From NCBI RefSeq assembly GCF_014648555.1, contig NZ_BMRI01000027.1, forward strand, positions 29,257-93,256: a stretch of DNA of 64,000 bases, written 5' to 3'. Under the pieces are notes generated by a model. That model saw only the letters and a program-made list of their open reading frames with translations, did not search any database and was not told the DNA's origin. Shown one piece after another: positions 23,164 through 33,700 of this stretch. The DNA comes from Kitasatospora griseola. Lineage in GTDB: Bacteria; Actinomycetota; Actinomycetes; Streptomycetales; Streptomycetaceae. The position numbers were made by a program, and so were the translations under genes. Within the stretch, counting starts at the first letter, position 1, and every line of letters begins with the position of its first letter.

Positions 23164-26100
23164 TAATTTGCCTGCCTTGTGACGATAGTCGTAACACCCC
23201 AGCTGTCCAGCAGTCTTCTGGCATCGTCGGCAGCTGCCTGGGTGGGAAATTCATATACTGCCGTTAGTCCGTGATAGGCCGCCGTTCCCGCCTGCCGCTG
23301 GGCCTGGAGTTTCTTATCGGCAAAACTCGGAAGCGAAAGTTTTCTGTCAATCATCTCATTGCCGAAGGCACCGTCAAACTTCGCCGTCACATCGATACCA
23401 TCGGCTCCAGGCATTCGCAACATCGGGGCAAGGCTCCTGCCGGTCTGAGGATCACTTCTGGCGCCTGCCGCACCGGATTGGTAGCGGTACGCAGCCGGAG
23501 ACATCCCTCTGGCCGGCGGCGTCAACCGCAGATCACCAGCCTCGGGTACCCATTCTGCGATTGCACCGGCCTTGTTTTCAACACCACAGTTGTGGACGAG
23601 GACCGGCGTGCCCCCAATCTCCACATAGTACGTGTGGAGTTCGGTGACGGTGAGGTTGTACCTGTCTGCGGTTCCGGGGGTGACGGTGACCGTAATGACG
23701 CGAAGGTGTGAGCCCGCACGGGTGACCAGGCCGTGGCCGGGTTCGAGCGCGCCTGCGGAAACCCAGGTGTTGGTGGTGGCGTCCCAGAACGGGTGCTTGG
23801 AAGTGGTGTGGATCGTGTCGTCGGATCCGTCGCCGGTCTGGACGGTGACGTCAACGAGGTCCTCGTCGTGGTTGATCCAAGTGGCGGTTACGGTACGTGC
23901 GCCCTGGTCGGCGCCGGTGTCCGGGTCCGCGGCCTCTACCTGGTCGCCGGCGGTGAGGTCGGCGATGGGTTTGGTGGTGCCGTTGCCCATAAGGACCTGG
24001 GTGTCGGGCGAGAAGCTACACCCGCCTTCTCCCCCTCCCGTGGAGTGAGCGGATTCGCTGGGCTTTCCAGAAGCGTGGGTCGGCTCAGCGGGTTCGCCCT
24101 TGGGAGTTGACGGTGCTTCAGGGGATGCGGGGTCCGGTTTGACCGCACTGCCCTCTTCACGAGCACCGATCTCGACGGATTTCTTTTCTCCCTGAGACTT
24201 TGCCAGGTTCTTCGCGGCAGTGGCCTTGGCTGCACTCTGGGCTGCCTCCTCGCCCTTCCCGACGAGCGATTTTATCTTTGTGAGAAATCGGCCGAAAAAT
24301 CCCTTCGCCAGTGCCGCGACTTCGCCTTCCGGACCGGCGATCGGGCTTGTCACCAGGTCGGCCACTAGGCCGCCACCCTCGTATTTTCGCGACTTCGTAT
24401 TTGTTCCAGCCCTCCCCCAGATCCGGTCGAGATCATCTTCGGAATATGGCGCAAGGGGGGGCTTGGTGAAGATTATGATCTTCGTGACGAACCCAGCGAG
24501 CATGTCACGGTATCCGCCCTCATTTTCGGAGGAGCAGTCAACCGTGATGCCACAGACGGGCTTGTTGACCGAACTCTGGCCTTCATTGCCGTAGAGGATG
24601 CTGAGACCGGATGGGTCACTGTGGGTGCTGGGGTTGTCGCCGGCGTAGGTGTAACCGCCCATCTGGTTGGGGTCGCCGACTTCGAGGACGGGGTCGACCG
24701 TGAGGAATCGGCCGAGGGCGGGGTCGTAGTTGCGGGCTCCCAGCAAGTTGAGGCCGGTGGTGGGATCGGCGGGCTTGCCGAGGTAGCCGTGGTTGTCGGC
24801 CCAGTTTGTCGGTTGGGTGCCGCGCGGGTTGCCGTAGGGGTCGTAGGAGCGGCGGGTGACGCCCAAAGTGTTGGCGTCGACCTGGAGTTGGGCGGTGCCC
24901 TGGTGGTTGGCGGGCTGGTAGGTGACGGTGCCGTTGCTGGAGCGGACGATGGTGGTGCCGTCGGGGTTGCGGTAGTACCGCAGGCCGCTGACGGTCTTAG
25001 TGTTGTTGTCCAGGGTGAGCTGTTCGGCGCCGCCGAACAGGTAGAGGACGGCGTTGGCAGTGTTGCGCTGGATCAGCAGGCTGCCGTCGGCGTCGTACAG
25101 GTAGCTGGTGTTCTGGTTGACGGTCTTGGTCCGGCCTTCGGCGTCGTACGTGAAGGTCTGGGTGCCACCGGGTGTGCCGGTCGTCACCCGGTCCTTGGTG
25201 TTGCCGGCCGCGTCGTAGTGCGGGGTCAGCGTGGTGGTGCCGGTCGGGCCGGTCGTGGTGACGGTGGTCACCGCGTTTGGCTGGTTGGCCTTGGCGGTGC
25301 CGTTGCCGGGGTAGACGCTGGTCTGGGTGATGTCCTTGGCGATGTTGCCGGTGACGTCGTGCTGGACCTGCTTGGTGCGGTCACCGAGCAGGTTGTACTG
25401 CCAGGTCTGCCAGTACGGGGCGGGGCCGCCGATGGTGGCTGGGGCCGGGGATGCCGTGTTGCACTTGGCTAGTTGACCGGTCGTCGGCGTGGTGATTCCT
25501 GCGGTGTCGGTCCAGGCGGTGGTCAGCCGGTCCAGGCCGTCGTAGCCGAAGCACTGGGTGTCGGCGACGGGCGTGCTGGCACCGGTGGACTGGAGTTCGG
25601 AGACGGTGGTGAGGTTGCCGGTCTGGTCGTAGCCGTAGGTGGTGTCGGAGAGCGCGTTGGTGCCGGTCTCGATGCTGACCCGGTTGGTCATCAGGCGGCC
25701 GGTGGCGTCGTCGTAGGTCTGCGCGGTGCGGTACTGCTTGCCCGCGTCGCCGTAGGTGGACTGCAGGATCTGGCCAAGTGGACTGTAGTTGGCGGAGCTC
25801 AGGTAGTGGGTGAACCGTCCGGAGCCCGACATGATCAGCTCGTTCTGGAGGTCGTACGCGTAGTTGACGGACTCGGCAGGCAGGGTGCCGTCCGCTCCGA
25901 AGTCGGTGTAGTCGAGTCGGCCGACGTCGGGGGTGTACCTGGCGCCCAGGCTGTAGATGCCGGCGAGCTTGCCTTCCGCCGCCGGGATGGTGACCTTCGA
26001 TCCGGCTGACTGGTAAGCGGTGTTGTAGCCGGTGACTTCCTGGATGTAGGCACTGCCTCCGGTGCCGGAGCCGCCGATGTAGCGGGTGCTGGAGGTCGGG

Positions 26101-29100
26101 TAGCCCTTCTGCAGGGTGTCGTAGACATACCCGGTCAGCTGCTTGGTCGGATCGGTGGTGCTCGCACCGTCGAAGGTGCCGATCAGGCGCCCGAGAGTGT
26201 CGTACTTGTTGGAGATGGTCTGCTGGCGCGCGTCCGTGGTGGTCGCGACGCGGCCCGAGGTGTCGTAAGTGATGGTGGAGGTGCCGCTGCCCGGGTCGGT
26301 CTTGGAGTACAGCCGACCCAGCAGGTCGTAGCTGGTTGTCCAGGTATTGCCAACGGCGTCGGTGAGGGATGTGACCTCGCCGGAGGGGCGGTAGCCATAG
26401 GTGCTGGTTGCGTCCCCGATGCCGGTTCCGCCATGGACGGTGCTGGAGACGGTCCGGCCACGGGCGTCGGTGATGACGGTGGTGGGGCTCTTTCCGGGCG
26501 GCGGGGTGCTGTCGATGCGGTCCACGCCCGGGTAGGAGGTGGTGGACTGCCAGAGCTGCTGCGCCTTCTTGTACAGGACGCGGGCGGTCGGCCGGCCCAG
26601 GCCGTCGTACCTGGTGACGGTCTGGGAGGGGAGAGAGTTCTCGTTCTCGTTGAAGAGTGTGGTGCCTGGTGCGGTGGTCGGATCCGCCCACGCCGGGACG
26701 GAGGAGACCTGCCAGCCGTGCGAGTCGTACTTCGTCGAGGCGATCAGGCGGCCGGGCGAATCGTTGGCGGTGGTGCTCTGGGTCTGCCGCAGCCCGAGGA
26801 AGCCATCGTAGATGGCGACGCTGGTGTTGTACGTCCCGCCCTCGCGCAGGGTCTGACTGGTGACCGTCGATGGGTCGGGGTGGTCTCCAGTGCCATGGAC
26901 CGCGTAGGAGAACTTCCGGTCAGGGGTCTGGGTCGCCCGGTCGCGGCCGGGCATCCAGATCTGCGTCCGGCGGCCGAGCGCGTCGTAGGTGGCGTCGGTG
27001 ATCTTGCTGTTGACGTCCACCGCGTGTGTCACCAGACCGCGCGCCGGTGCCATGGTGCTGCTGGAGGTCCAGCCGAGCGGGTTGGTGGCGGTCACTCCGG
27101 TCGGCAGAGTGGTCACGGCCGGGGTGTAGACCGTCGACTCGGTGTTGCCGAGGGCGTCCATGCTTCGGGTGACGCGGCCGTAACTGTCGTACTTGGTCGC
27201 GCCATTGGTCTGGAAGACCGGGTTGCCCGAGACGTCGTACGAGCTGACGTTCTGTACAGAGGTCAGCAGACCCACGGTGGACCCGTTACCTCCGACGCTG
27301 CCGAGAGTCCCGAGCTGGGTGAGGCTGCCGTCGCCGTCATAGTAGAAGCGCCGATGGTCGAGGGTGGTGGAGTTGCCGGGCGCCGTGGTGCACGGGCCCG
27401 AGACGATCACCGTCTCCTTCGGCAGGGTCAGCATCATCGGATTGGACGCCGGCGCCGCCGCGTACGAGGTGGTGGTGCAGACCTCCTGCGAGGGGTCCGT
27501 GAGGTCGCCCTTGTCGTCGCTCTTCTCCGGCCGTCCTAGGCTGTCGAAGGAGGTTTCGGTGCTGGTGGTACGCCAGCTCCCGTCGGCCTTCAGAGCCATG
27601 GAGCGGACACTGGACCTCGTAGCCCGGCGGGCCGTCAGATCGGGTAGGGCCGACAGGGTCCCGGTCGGCTTCATCGAGGTCCATGCGGTCCGACTGCGAC
27701 TCACCACGTCGGTCAGTCCGATGACCGGGCTGAGCGACTTACCCACGACGGTGCCACCGGCCCTATCGTAGACGTCGCTCTCCTGGCTGCCCCCAGCCAG
27801 CCACGGGCTGTCGGTCGTCGACTCGCCGAGGGAATTTGTCAGCGAGACCGACCGCTTGCTTCCATCCGCCTTGTAGTCGCCGTCCATACCCTGGAAATAG
27901 GATGTGACGCTCTGGGTGATCGGGTCCGGAGCCGTGCCGGTCGTGGTGACGATGGTGCGGTAGCCGCGGAAGTCGTTCCAGGTGCGGTACTGGTCGTCCG
28001 TCAGGTCGGAGTCGTCGCGGTGCCAGGCCGCACCGTCCTGGTAGGTGTACTTGGTGACGCGGGCGGGCGAGCCGGCCTTGGTCAGGTCGTTGTCGCCAAT
28101 CTCGGCGACCAGGGTCTTGTGGAACCAGTCGGAGACCGGGGTTTTCACGCCGGACGGGTTCCAGTAAACCGGGAAGCAGGCCATGGTGTTGCTGTCCGGC
28201 GAGGCCGGCATGGTGCCGTTGACCCGCGAGCACTCCGGGTCCCGGTACTTCGCGGTGATGGACGCGCCGGCCTCGGTCCGGATCGCGGAGATCCGGGGCC
28301 GCCACAGCGGCGGCGCGGCCGGACCGCCGTCGACCCGGTTGTTCATCTCGATTCCGCTGAAGACCACCGGATCGAGCGGTGCGCTGACGCTACTGCCGGC
28401 CGAGGTGTCCAGGCCGGTGTGCTGGATCTGGGACAGCCACATCACGGACTGCAGCTGGCCGACGTTGGCCGGGTCGACGGTCTTGCCCGTCACCGGGTCC
28501 ACTACGCCGCCGGCATCGGAGAACAGATGGGTGAGTGTGTAGGAGTCGACGTCCTGCCAACCGCCGGCCGTCTTCACCTTCGTGGTGATGGACTTCAGCC
28601 GGACGGTCGACCAGAAGGTCGGCGAACCGACCTGGCAGACGTTGCTGCCGCTGCCCGAAGTGGCCATTCCCGACGTGCAGTTCAGGTTGTACGGGACATC
28701 GGGCCAGTTGGTGGCAGTGGTCGCGGACAGGTTACCGTACTGGCAGACGCTGTCGGAGGTGACGCACCGCTGGGCCGGGTCGAAGACAATCTTCGCTGCC
28801 GGGTCACGGCCGGCCTGGGCATCGGCGAGCTTGTAGCCGTAAGAGATCTGGGTGAGGTAGCCACCACGGGTGTACTGGCTCAGGGTGCCGCCGCCGCCCG
28901 AGCTGGCGACCTGGCCGTAGCCCCGGTTGTAGTAGCTGGTCTCGGTCGCCCAGTCGTAGCGCTGCGTGTTGCCGTTGGCGTCCACGACGAAGTCGATGTT
29001 GAACCGGTAGCCGGGGTTGGCCGAGCAGAGCGAGTTCTTTCCGGAGCCGCTGCTGTAGCAGGGGTCGCCCGCGTTCGGGTGATAGACCGGCACGCCCCAG

Positions 29101-30389
29101 GCACTGTTGGTCGGAGCGTCGGACGTGGTGCCGGGCGCGTGGTTGAGGCCGAGGTAGTACTGGGTGCCGTCGGTCGTGGTGACCTTGAAGTACTCGCCGT
29201 TCCACAGGCCGTTCGACGCGCCGGTCAGGTCCTCGATCTTGGTGCCGTCGTCGCTCTGCAGGTGGTAGATGCCACCGCTGTCGCGAATCAGTTCACCGGA
29301 GTGCGAACCCAGCGAGAGGGTGGCGTTCCAGCCCGCCCAGCACTCGTCACCGGAGTCGGTGATGCCGTCGCCGGAGCACGGTCGGTAGGAGCGCTCGACG
29401 AAGCCCGGCGAGTAGTCCCAGCCGTCGCCGATCCAGGACGCCTGCGAGTTGCGGGCCGAGGTCTTGCCGTCCACCGACTGCGAGTTGTACGACAGCGCCA
29501 CCGACGGGGACGAACCGCCCAGCGACGCGGGCGCTGCGATCGGGTAGCTGTAGGTGAACGCGCCCTGGGTCGATCCCCAGCTTCCGGACGCCGACAGCGA
29601 GGTGGCGGTGTAGCTGCCCTGCGAGCCGCCGGTGTCGGCGACGGCCGCGACGGCCGCCCCGAAAGCGACGGCATCGGCCCGAGCCGCGGACGATCCGCTC
29701 TCCGGGGTGGGGAGTTGGACGGTCGCGGTCAGCGTGTGGGTAACGGGGTCGTTGACCGTCTCCAACGGCGTCCGCGTCCGGCAGGACGCCTCCTGCGGTG
29801 TGGTCAGCGCGCATGCCGGCAGCTGCACCAGGTGCAGCCGCGAAGCCCAACCGCCGCCGTAGGCCTGCGCGATGGAGCCGTAGTCGAGCGCGACGGAAAC
29901 GCTGCCGCCGGAGCCCTCGACGGGCTGCAGGCCCACCAGCAGGCCGTCCACGTTCGCGGCCTGAGCCTTCGCCCGGTCCGCGGTCTCGACCTTCATGGAG
30001 GTCGGAGCCTTGGCCTTTGACACGCCGGTCGGGGCAGCGAGCTTCACCGCGCCGGACGGGTCGGCAGAGCCGACCAGCACCGTGGCGGTCGACGCCTTGG
30101 GCCAGATGGCGGGCGTCACCTTGTGGGTGCGCAGCTCGCGCGACCCGGCGGCGACGCCGTGGTTGGGCTGTGCTGTGTTCCCGGTGGCGTTGTGGCCGGT
30201 GACCTTGGGTATGGCGGGCAGCGGGTCGGCCGCCCAGAGCTTTCCGTCAGAGCGATAAGGGCTGATGACGGTGGCACTCGCCATCGGCACAATAAGGGAC
30301 ATTGCGGCAGTAAGTGTCGCGGCGACGGTCATTCCGCGATATTTGAGTCGACTGCGCGCCCGAGTAGGGCGTTTTATCCGATCCGACAT
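23163..30389 (-). CDS. RHS-repeat polymorphic toxin with HINT domain and nuclease-like tip
   Basis: A 2408-residue exported protein. Residues 1-40 are a signal peptide (SRLKYRGMTVAATLTAAMS, then VPMASA). A beta-rich N-terminal part and many YD/RHS repeats follow (for example YDSYGRVTRSMDALGN, YDLLGRLYSKTDPGSG). The RHS core box lies near residues 1845-1920 (GLNLLGARNYDPALGRFLTV). A pretoxin HINT domain lies at about 2125-2268 (GGCSFSPDTQVLMGNG to VLVHNC), expected to cleave itself before the Cys. The last about 138 residues are the toxin tip, with KFDGAFGNEMIDRKLS and YEFPTQAAADDARRLL. The FDG...IDRK pattern resembles restriction-endonuclease-fold toxins; the exact family was not checked. The ATG at 30389 has GGAGAGAG upstream. 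Confidence 0.92.
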   Translation of the reverse strand: MSDRIKRPTRARSRLKYRGMTVAATLTAAMSLIVPMASATVISPYRSDGKLWAADPLPAIPKVTGHNATGNTAQPNHGVAAGSRELRTHKVTPAIWPKASTATVLVGSADPSGAVKLAAPTGVSKAKAPTSMKVETADRAKAQAANVDGLLVGLQPVEGSGGSVSVALDYGSIAQAYGGGWASRLHLVQLPACALTTPQEASCRTRTPLETVNDPVTHTLTATVQLPTPESGSSAARADAVAFGAAVAAVADTGGSQGSYTATSLSASGSWGSTQGAFTYSYPIAAPASLGGSSPSVALSYNSQSVDGKTSARNSQASWIGDGWDYSPGFVERSYRPCSGDGITDSGDECWAGWNATLSLGSHSGELIRDSGGIYHLQSDDGTKIEDLTGASNGLWNGEYFKVTTTDGTQYYLGLNHAPGTTSDAPTNSAWGVPVYHPNAGDPCYSSGSGKNSLCSANPGYRFNIDFVVDANGNTQRYDWATETSYYNRGYGQVASSGGGGTLSQYTRGGYLTQISYGYKLADAQAGRDPAAKIVFDPAQRCVTSDSVCQYGNLSATTATNWPDVPYNLNCTSGMATSGSGSNVCQVGSPTFWSTVRLKSITTKVKTAGGWQDVDSYTLTHLFSDAGGVVDPVTGKTVDPANVGQLQSVMWLSQIQHTGLDTSAGSSVSAPLDPVVFSGIEMNNRVDGGPAAPPLWRPRISAIRTEAGASITAKYRDPECSRVNGTMPASPDSNTMACFPVYWNPSGVKTPVSDWFHKTLVAEIGDNDLTKAGSPARVTKYTYQDGAAWHRDDSDLTDDQYRTWNDFRGYRTIVTTTGTAPDPITQSVTSYFQGMDGDYKADGSKRSVSLTNSLGESTTDSPWLAGGSQESDVYDRAGGTVVGKSLSPVIGLTDVVSRSRTAWTSMKPTGTLSALPDLTARRATRSSVRSMALKADGSWRTTSTETSFDSLGRPEKSDDKGDLTDPSQEVCTTTSYAAAPASNPMMLTLPKETVIVSGPCTTAPGNSTTLDHRRFYYDGDGSLTQLGTLGSVGGNGSTVGLLTSVQNVSSYDVSGNPVFQTNGATKYDSYGRVTRSMDALGNTESTVYTPAVTTLPTGVTATNPLGWTSSSTMAPARGLVTHAVDVNSKITDATYDALGRRTQIWMPGRDRATQTPDRKFSYAVHGTGDHPDPSTVTSQTLREGGTYNTSVAIYDGFLGLRQTQSTTANDSPGRLIASTKYDSHGWQVSSVPAWADPTTAPGTTLFNENENSLPSQTVTRYDGLGRPTARVLYKKAQQLWQSTTSYPGVDRIDSTPPPGKSPTTVITDARGRTVSSTVHGGTGIGDATSTYGYRPSGEVTSLTDAVGNTWTTSYDLLGRLYSKTDPGSGTSTITYDTSGRVATTTDARQQTISNKYDTLGRLIGTFDGASTTDPTKQLTGYVYDTLQKGYPTSSTRYIGGSGTGGSAYIQEVTGYNTAYQSAGSKVTIPAAEGKLAGIYSLGARYTPDVGRLDYTDFGADGTLPAESVNYAYDLQNELIMSGSGRFTHYLSSANYSPLGQILQSTYGDAGKQYRTAQTYDDATGRLMTNRVSIETGTNALSDTTYGYDQTGNLTTVSELQSTGASTPVADTQCFGYDGLDRLTTAWTDTAGITTPTTGQLAKCNTASPAPATIGGPAPYWQTWQYNLLGDRTKQVQHDVTGNIAKDITQTSVYPGNGTAKANQPNAVTTVTTTGPTGTTTLTPHYDAAGNTKDRVTTGTPGGTQTFTYDAEGRTKTVNQNTSYLYDADGSLLIQRNTANAVLYLFGGAEQLTLDNNTKTVSGLRYYRNPDGTTIVRSSNGTVTYQPANHQGTAQLQVDANTLGVTRRSYDPYGNPRGTQPTNWADNHGYLGKPADPTTGLNLLGARNYDPALGRFLTVDPVLEVGDPNQMGGYTYAGDNPSTHSDPSGLSILYGNEGQSSVNKPVCGITVDCSSENEGGYRDMLAGFVTKIIIFTKPPLAPYSEDDLDRIWGRAGTNTKSRKYEGGGLVADLVTSPIAGPEGEVAALAKGFFGRFLTKIKSLVGKGEEAAQSAAKATAAKNLAKSQGEKKSVEIGAREEGSAVKPDPASPEAPSTPKGEPAEPTHASGKPSESAHSTGGGEGGCSFSPDTQVLMGNGTTKPIADLTAGDQVEAADPDTGADQGARTVTATWINHDEDLVDVTVQTGDGSDDTIHTTSKHPFWDATTNTWVSAGALEPGHGLVTRAGSHLRVITVTVTPGTADRYNLTVTELHTYYVEIGGTPVLVHNCGVENKAGAIAEWVPEAGDLRLTPPARGMSPAAYRYQSGAAGARSDPQTGRSLAPMLRMPGADGIDVTAKFDGAFGNEMIDRKLSLPSFADKKLQAQRQAGTAAYHGLTAVYEFPTQAAADDARRLLDSWGVTTIVTRQAN

Positions 30390-30700
30390 GGAACGCTCTC
30401 TCCTGGTTGTTCCGACATGGCTTGGCCCTGACGTTGCATCATCTTTGGCGCAGGTAAAGGCACATGACTGGCGGCGGAACGCTATTGCCAGGTCGTTCGT
30501 GTCGCAATATCCTTCGCTGCCGAATGGCCGGGGGGAAGCGGTGGGCGCGAGGTGACGGATCGTCACACAGGTGCCACCCATAAGCACAGTGGTGGCACGA
30601 ATCGGACACAGTCCGCGCTGCGGCGGTCCCTCTCGGTGATGTTCGACTTTCGACTCGTGTCGACATTTGACCAAGATTTTGGAATTCCGAGGGGACTGTA
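30390..30700. promoter_or_regulatory. Divergent promoter region with two inverted repeats
   Basis: This 311-nt gap separates the RHS gene from the divergent LamG/ricin gene. It contains GTGACG-GAT-CGTCAC (30552-30566) and, 4 nt later, GTGCCACC (30571-30578) with GGTGGCAC (30591-30598). The dyads lie side by side in the middle of the gap and could be operators shared by both genes. No -10/-35 pair is claimed. Confidence 0.5.
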
Positions 30701-33700
30701 GTGCACGCACGTAATGGGAGGCCGCCCGGAGGGTGGTCCCGTCGCAGCGCGGTGGCGCTGTTGACGGTGGCTTGCGCCGTCCTGGCCAGCACGACGAGCC
30801 AGGCAATGGCCGATGACCGGCCGTTCGCAGTGGCTCCGGGCAACACCGTGGCGCCGCTCACCGGACAGCCGGATTCGGTGCCGGACGGGCCGGTCCAGGT
30901 GGCCCGGGCGAAGGCCAAGACGACCGGGAAGGCGGTGACGGTGGAGGAGTTGACCACCGAGACCAGCCTGACAGTGGCCAATCCGGACGGGACGCTGACA
31001 CGGACCGACAACATCCGGCCGGCTCGGGTGAAGAAGAACGGCTCCTGGACCCCGGTCGACGCCTCGCTCGCCAGGAACGGCGACGGCACGTGGTCGCCGA
31101 AGGCCACCCCGTCGGGTGTGGCACTGTCCGGCGGCGGCACCGGCCCGCTGGCGACGTTCACCGACGCCAAGGGCCAGAGCCTGTCACTGACCCTGCCGTT
31201 CGCACTACCGACACCCACCGTGTCGGGTACGGGCGCCAGTTACCCGAACGTGCTGCCTGGTGTCGACCTGAAGGTGACGGTCACGGACGAGGGCGCCTTC
31301 AAGGAGGTGCTGGTCGTCCACGATGCCGCGGCCGCGGCCAACCCGGCACTGCGCCAGCTCCGACTGGCCACCACCACCAAGGGTCTGACGACCAGTGTGG
31401 ACGCGGACAGCGCGATCACAGCCGCTGCCTCGGACGGCTCTGCTGTGTTCGCCGCACCCACTCCCGTGATGTGGGACTCCTCAACCGACTCGGCTCGCGA
31501 CTCAGCCACCGCACCGAGCGGCCTCACCGTCGACCCGGCGGACTCCCCGGTCTCGACGGCCAAGGGCCCCGGCCACTATGCGCACCTGTCCGCGATCAAG
31601 GTCGACCAGGACGCCACCGGCCTCACCCTCAGTCCGGACACCGTTGTCCTCGACAGCCCTAACACGGTGTGGCCGATGTACATCGATCCGTACGTGAACC
31701 CGGTGCCTGGACTGACCAACCACTATGTGCAGGTCAAGGAGGGCTGCGCGTCGGAGCCGACCTACGACCAGGCCCAGGAGAACGGGGAAGGCGCCGGCTA
31801 CCAGCAGTACAGCTCGAAGTGCTTCGGCCTGTACCGGTCGTTCTTCGAGTTCGACACCAGCTATCTGCGGCCCAACATGGTGATCTCCAAGTCCACCATG
31901 CTGTTCGCCTCGACCCACGGCGGCGCCCTGGACTGCAACGCCGACCTGCCCGTCACGCTGAAGCTCACCGGTGGGATCGACCGCAACACCGTCTGGCCGG
32001 GCCCCGGCGAGGTCTCGACGATCGACACCAAGACCGTCAAGAGCGCCAACGTCAATGCCGGCTGCGGCATAAAGTACATCGATTTCGACGTGACCTCGAC
32101 CGTCAAGCAGTACCAGAACTACTCGAACCTCACGTTCGGCGTATTCGGCAACGAGAACAAGAGCTCCACCAACTACGGGTTCATGCGGTTCGCAACCAAC
32201 CCGACCCTCACCACCGAGTTCGACGTCCCGCCGAATGCGCCGCAGAACCCCGGCACCACCCCGGCTTCGCAGAACCCCGCGTCGCCGGCGTGCGGTTCGG
32301 GCAGCCCCGGCTGGATCGGGCTGACCACGATGAACGGCAACAGCTCCAACCTCAGCCTCGACGCCGCGCTCTCCACCGACATGGCCGGTGTCAACCTCCA
32401 GGCGCGCTACCACGTCTGGGACAACATGGCCAACAACGGCTCCGGCAGCCCGGCCGACGCCGGCTGGCCGGTCAGCCCAAGCTGGGTCGCCTCCGGCACC
32501 ACCGTGCACACCCCGATCGGTGTCGCCCTCTCCGACGGCCACCAGTACGGCTGGAACGCCTGGTCGCAGGACGGCACCTTGAACGGTCCGAGCTCCCCGT
32601 ACTGCTACTTCAACGTCGACCTCTCCGCGCCCACCCCGGCGGCCATTACTCCGTCAACGGCCTTCCCGCCGCTGGGCAGTGGCACCACCGCGACCAAGCA
32701 CGCCGGTGACACCGATGCGGTGAAGGTCTCCTCCACCGACCCGGCGCCGACCGGATGCACGCTCAACGCCTGCATCAGCAGCGGTCTCAAGGGCTTCGAG
32801 TACTCGCTGGACGCGAACATCCCCGCCGTCGGCGCGACGTTCGTACCTGCGACTGTCGTCAACGGGACGGGGACCGCGAGCATCCCGATCACCGTTCCTT
32901 CCAACCAGTGGGGCACCCACACCCTGTTCGTCCGCGCGATCGACAACGCCGGCAACGCCCGGGCCACCACCGCGACCTACAGCTTCTACGCCCCGTGGAA
33001 CTCGGCCGCCAAAGTCACCGAAGGCGACCTGACCGGCGATGGCGTGCCCGACCTGCTGGCCACCACCAAGGACGGCAACCTGGCGCTGATCCCCGGCAAC
33101 ACCGACCCGAGCACCACACCCGTCACCGCATCCACCGCCGCGCAGAGCCCCATCGCGGGCACCGGCTGGGACAAATTCCTGATCGCCCACCGCGGCAGCA
33201 TCACGTCCCAGGACAAGGACGACCTGTTCGCCTACGACACGGTCGGCAAGAACCTGTACGTCTACCGGAACGACGCGACCGTGACTCCGCCCGGCACGCC
33301 CGGACACTTCACCCAGCAAAGCCTCATAGGGCCGATCGGCCGCCCGGCCTGCCACGCGGTCGGGGCGAACGACTGCAACGGCTACCCCGCCAGCTGGTCC
33401 TCCCTCAGCCAGATGGCAGCGGCGGGCGGGCTGTCCACCGCCGTGTACGGAGCCACCCACCCCGGCACCCCGCAGTCTCCCGATCTGATCACCATCGAGA
33501 ACGGCAAGCTCTGGTACTACATCTCCGGCCGCAGCCCGATCCCGTTCGACAGCGTCTACCCGATCGGCACCGGGGACTGGAGCGGCACCACACTCGTCGG
33601 TGTCGGCAACGTGGGCGCCATGGTGACCGCCACCGGGGCCGGCGCCACCTCGACCGGCGGCACCCCGACGCTCTGGGTCCGCAACAACACCACCGGCGCG

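Noticed and set aside
30439..31218. Minus-strand open frame overlapping the start of the LamG/ricin gene
   Set aside because: Antisense shadow of a gene with a clear signal peptide and ribosome site.
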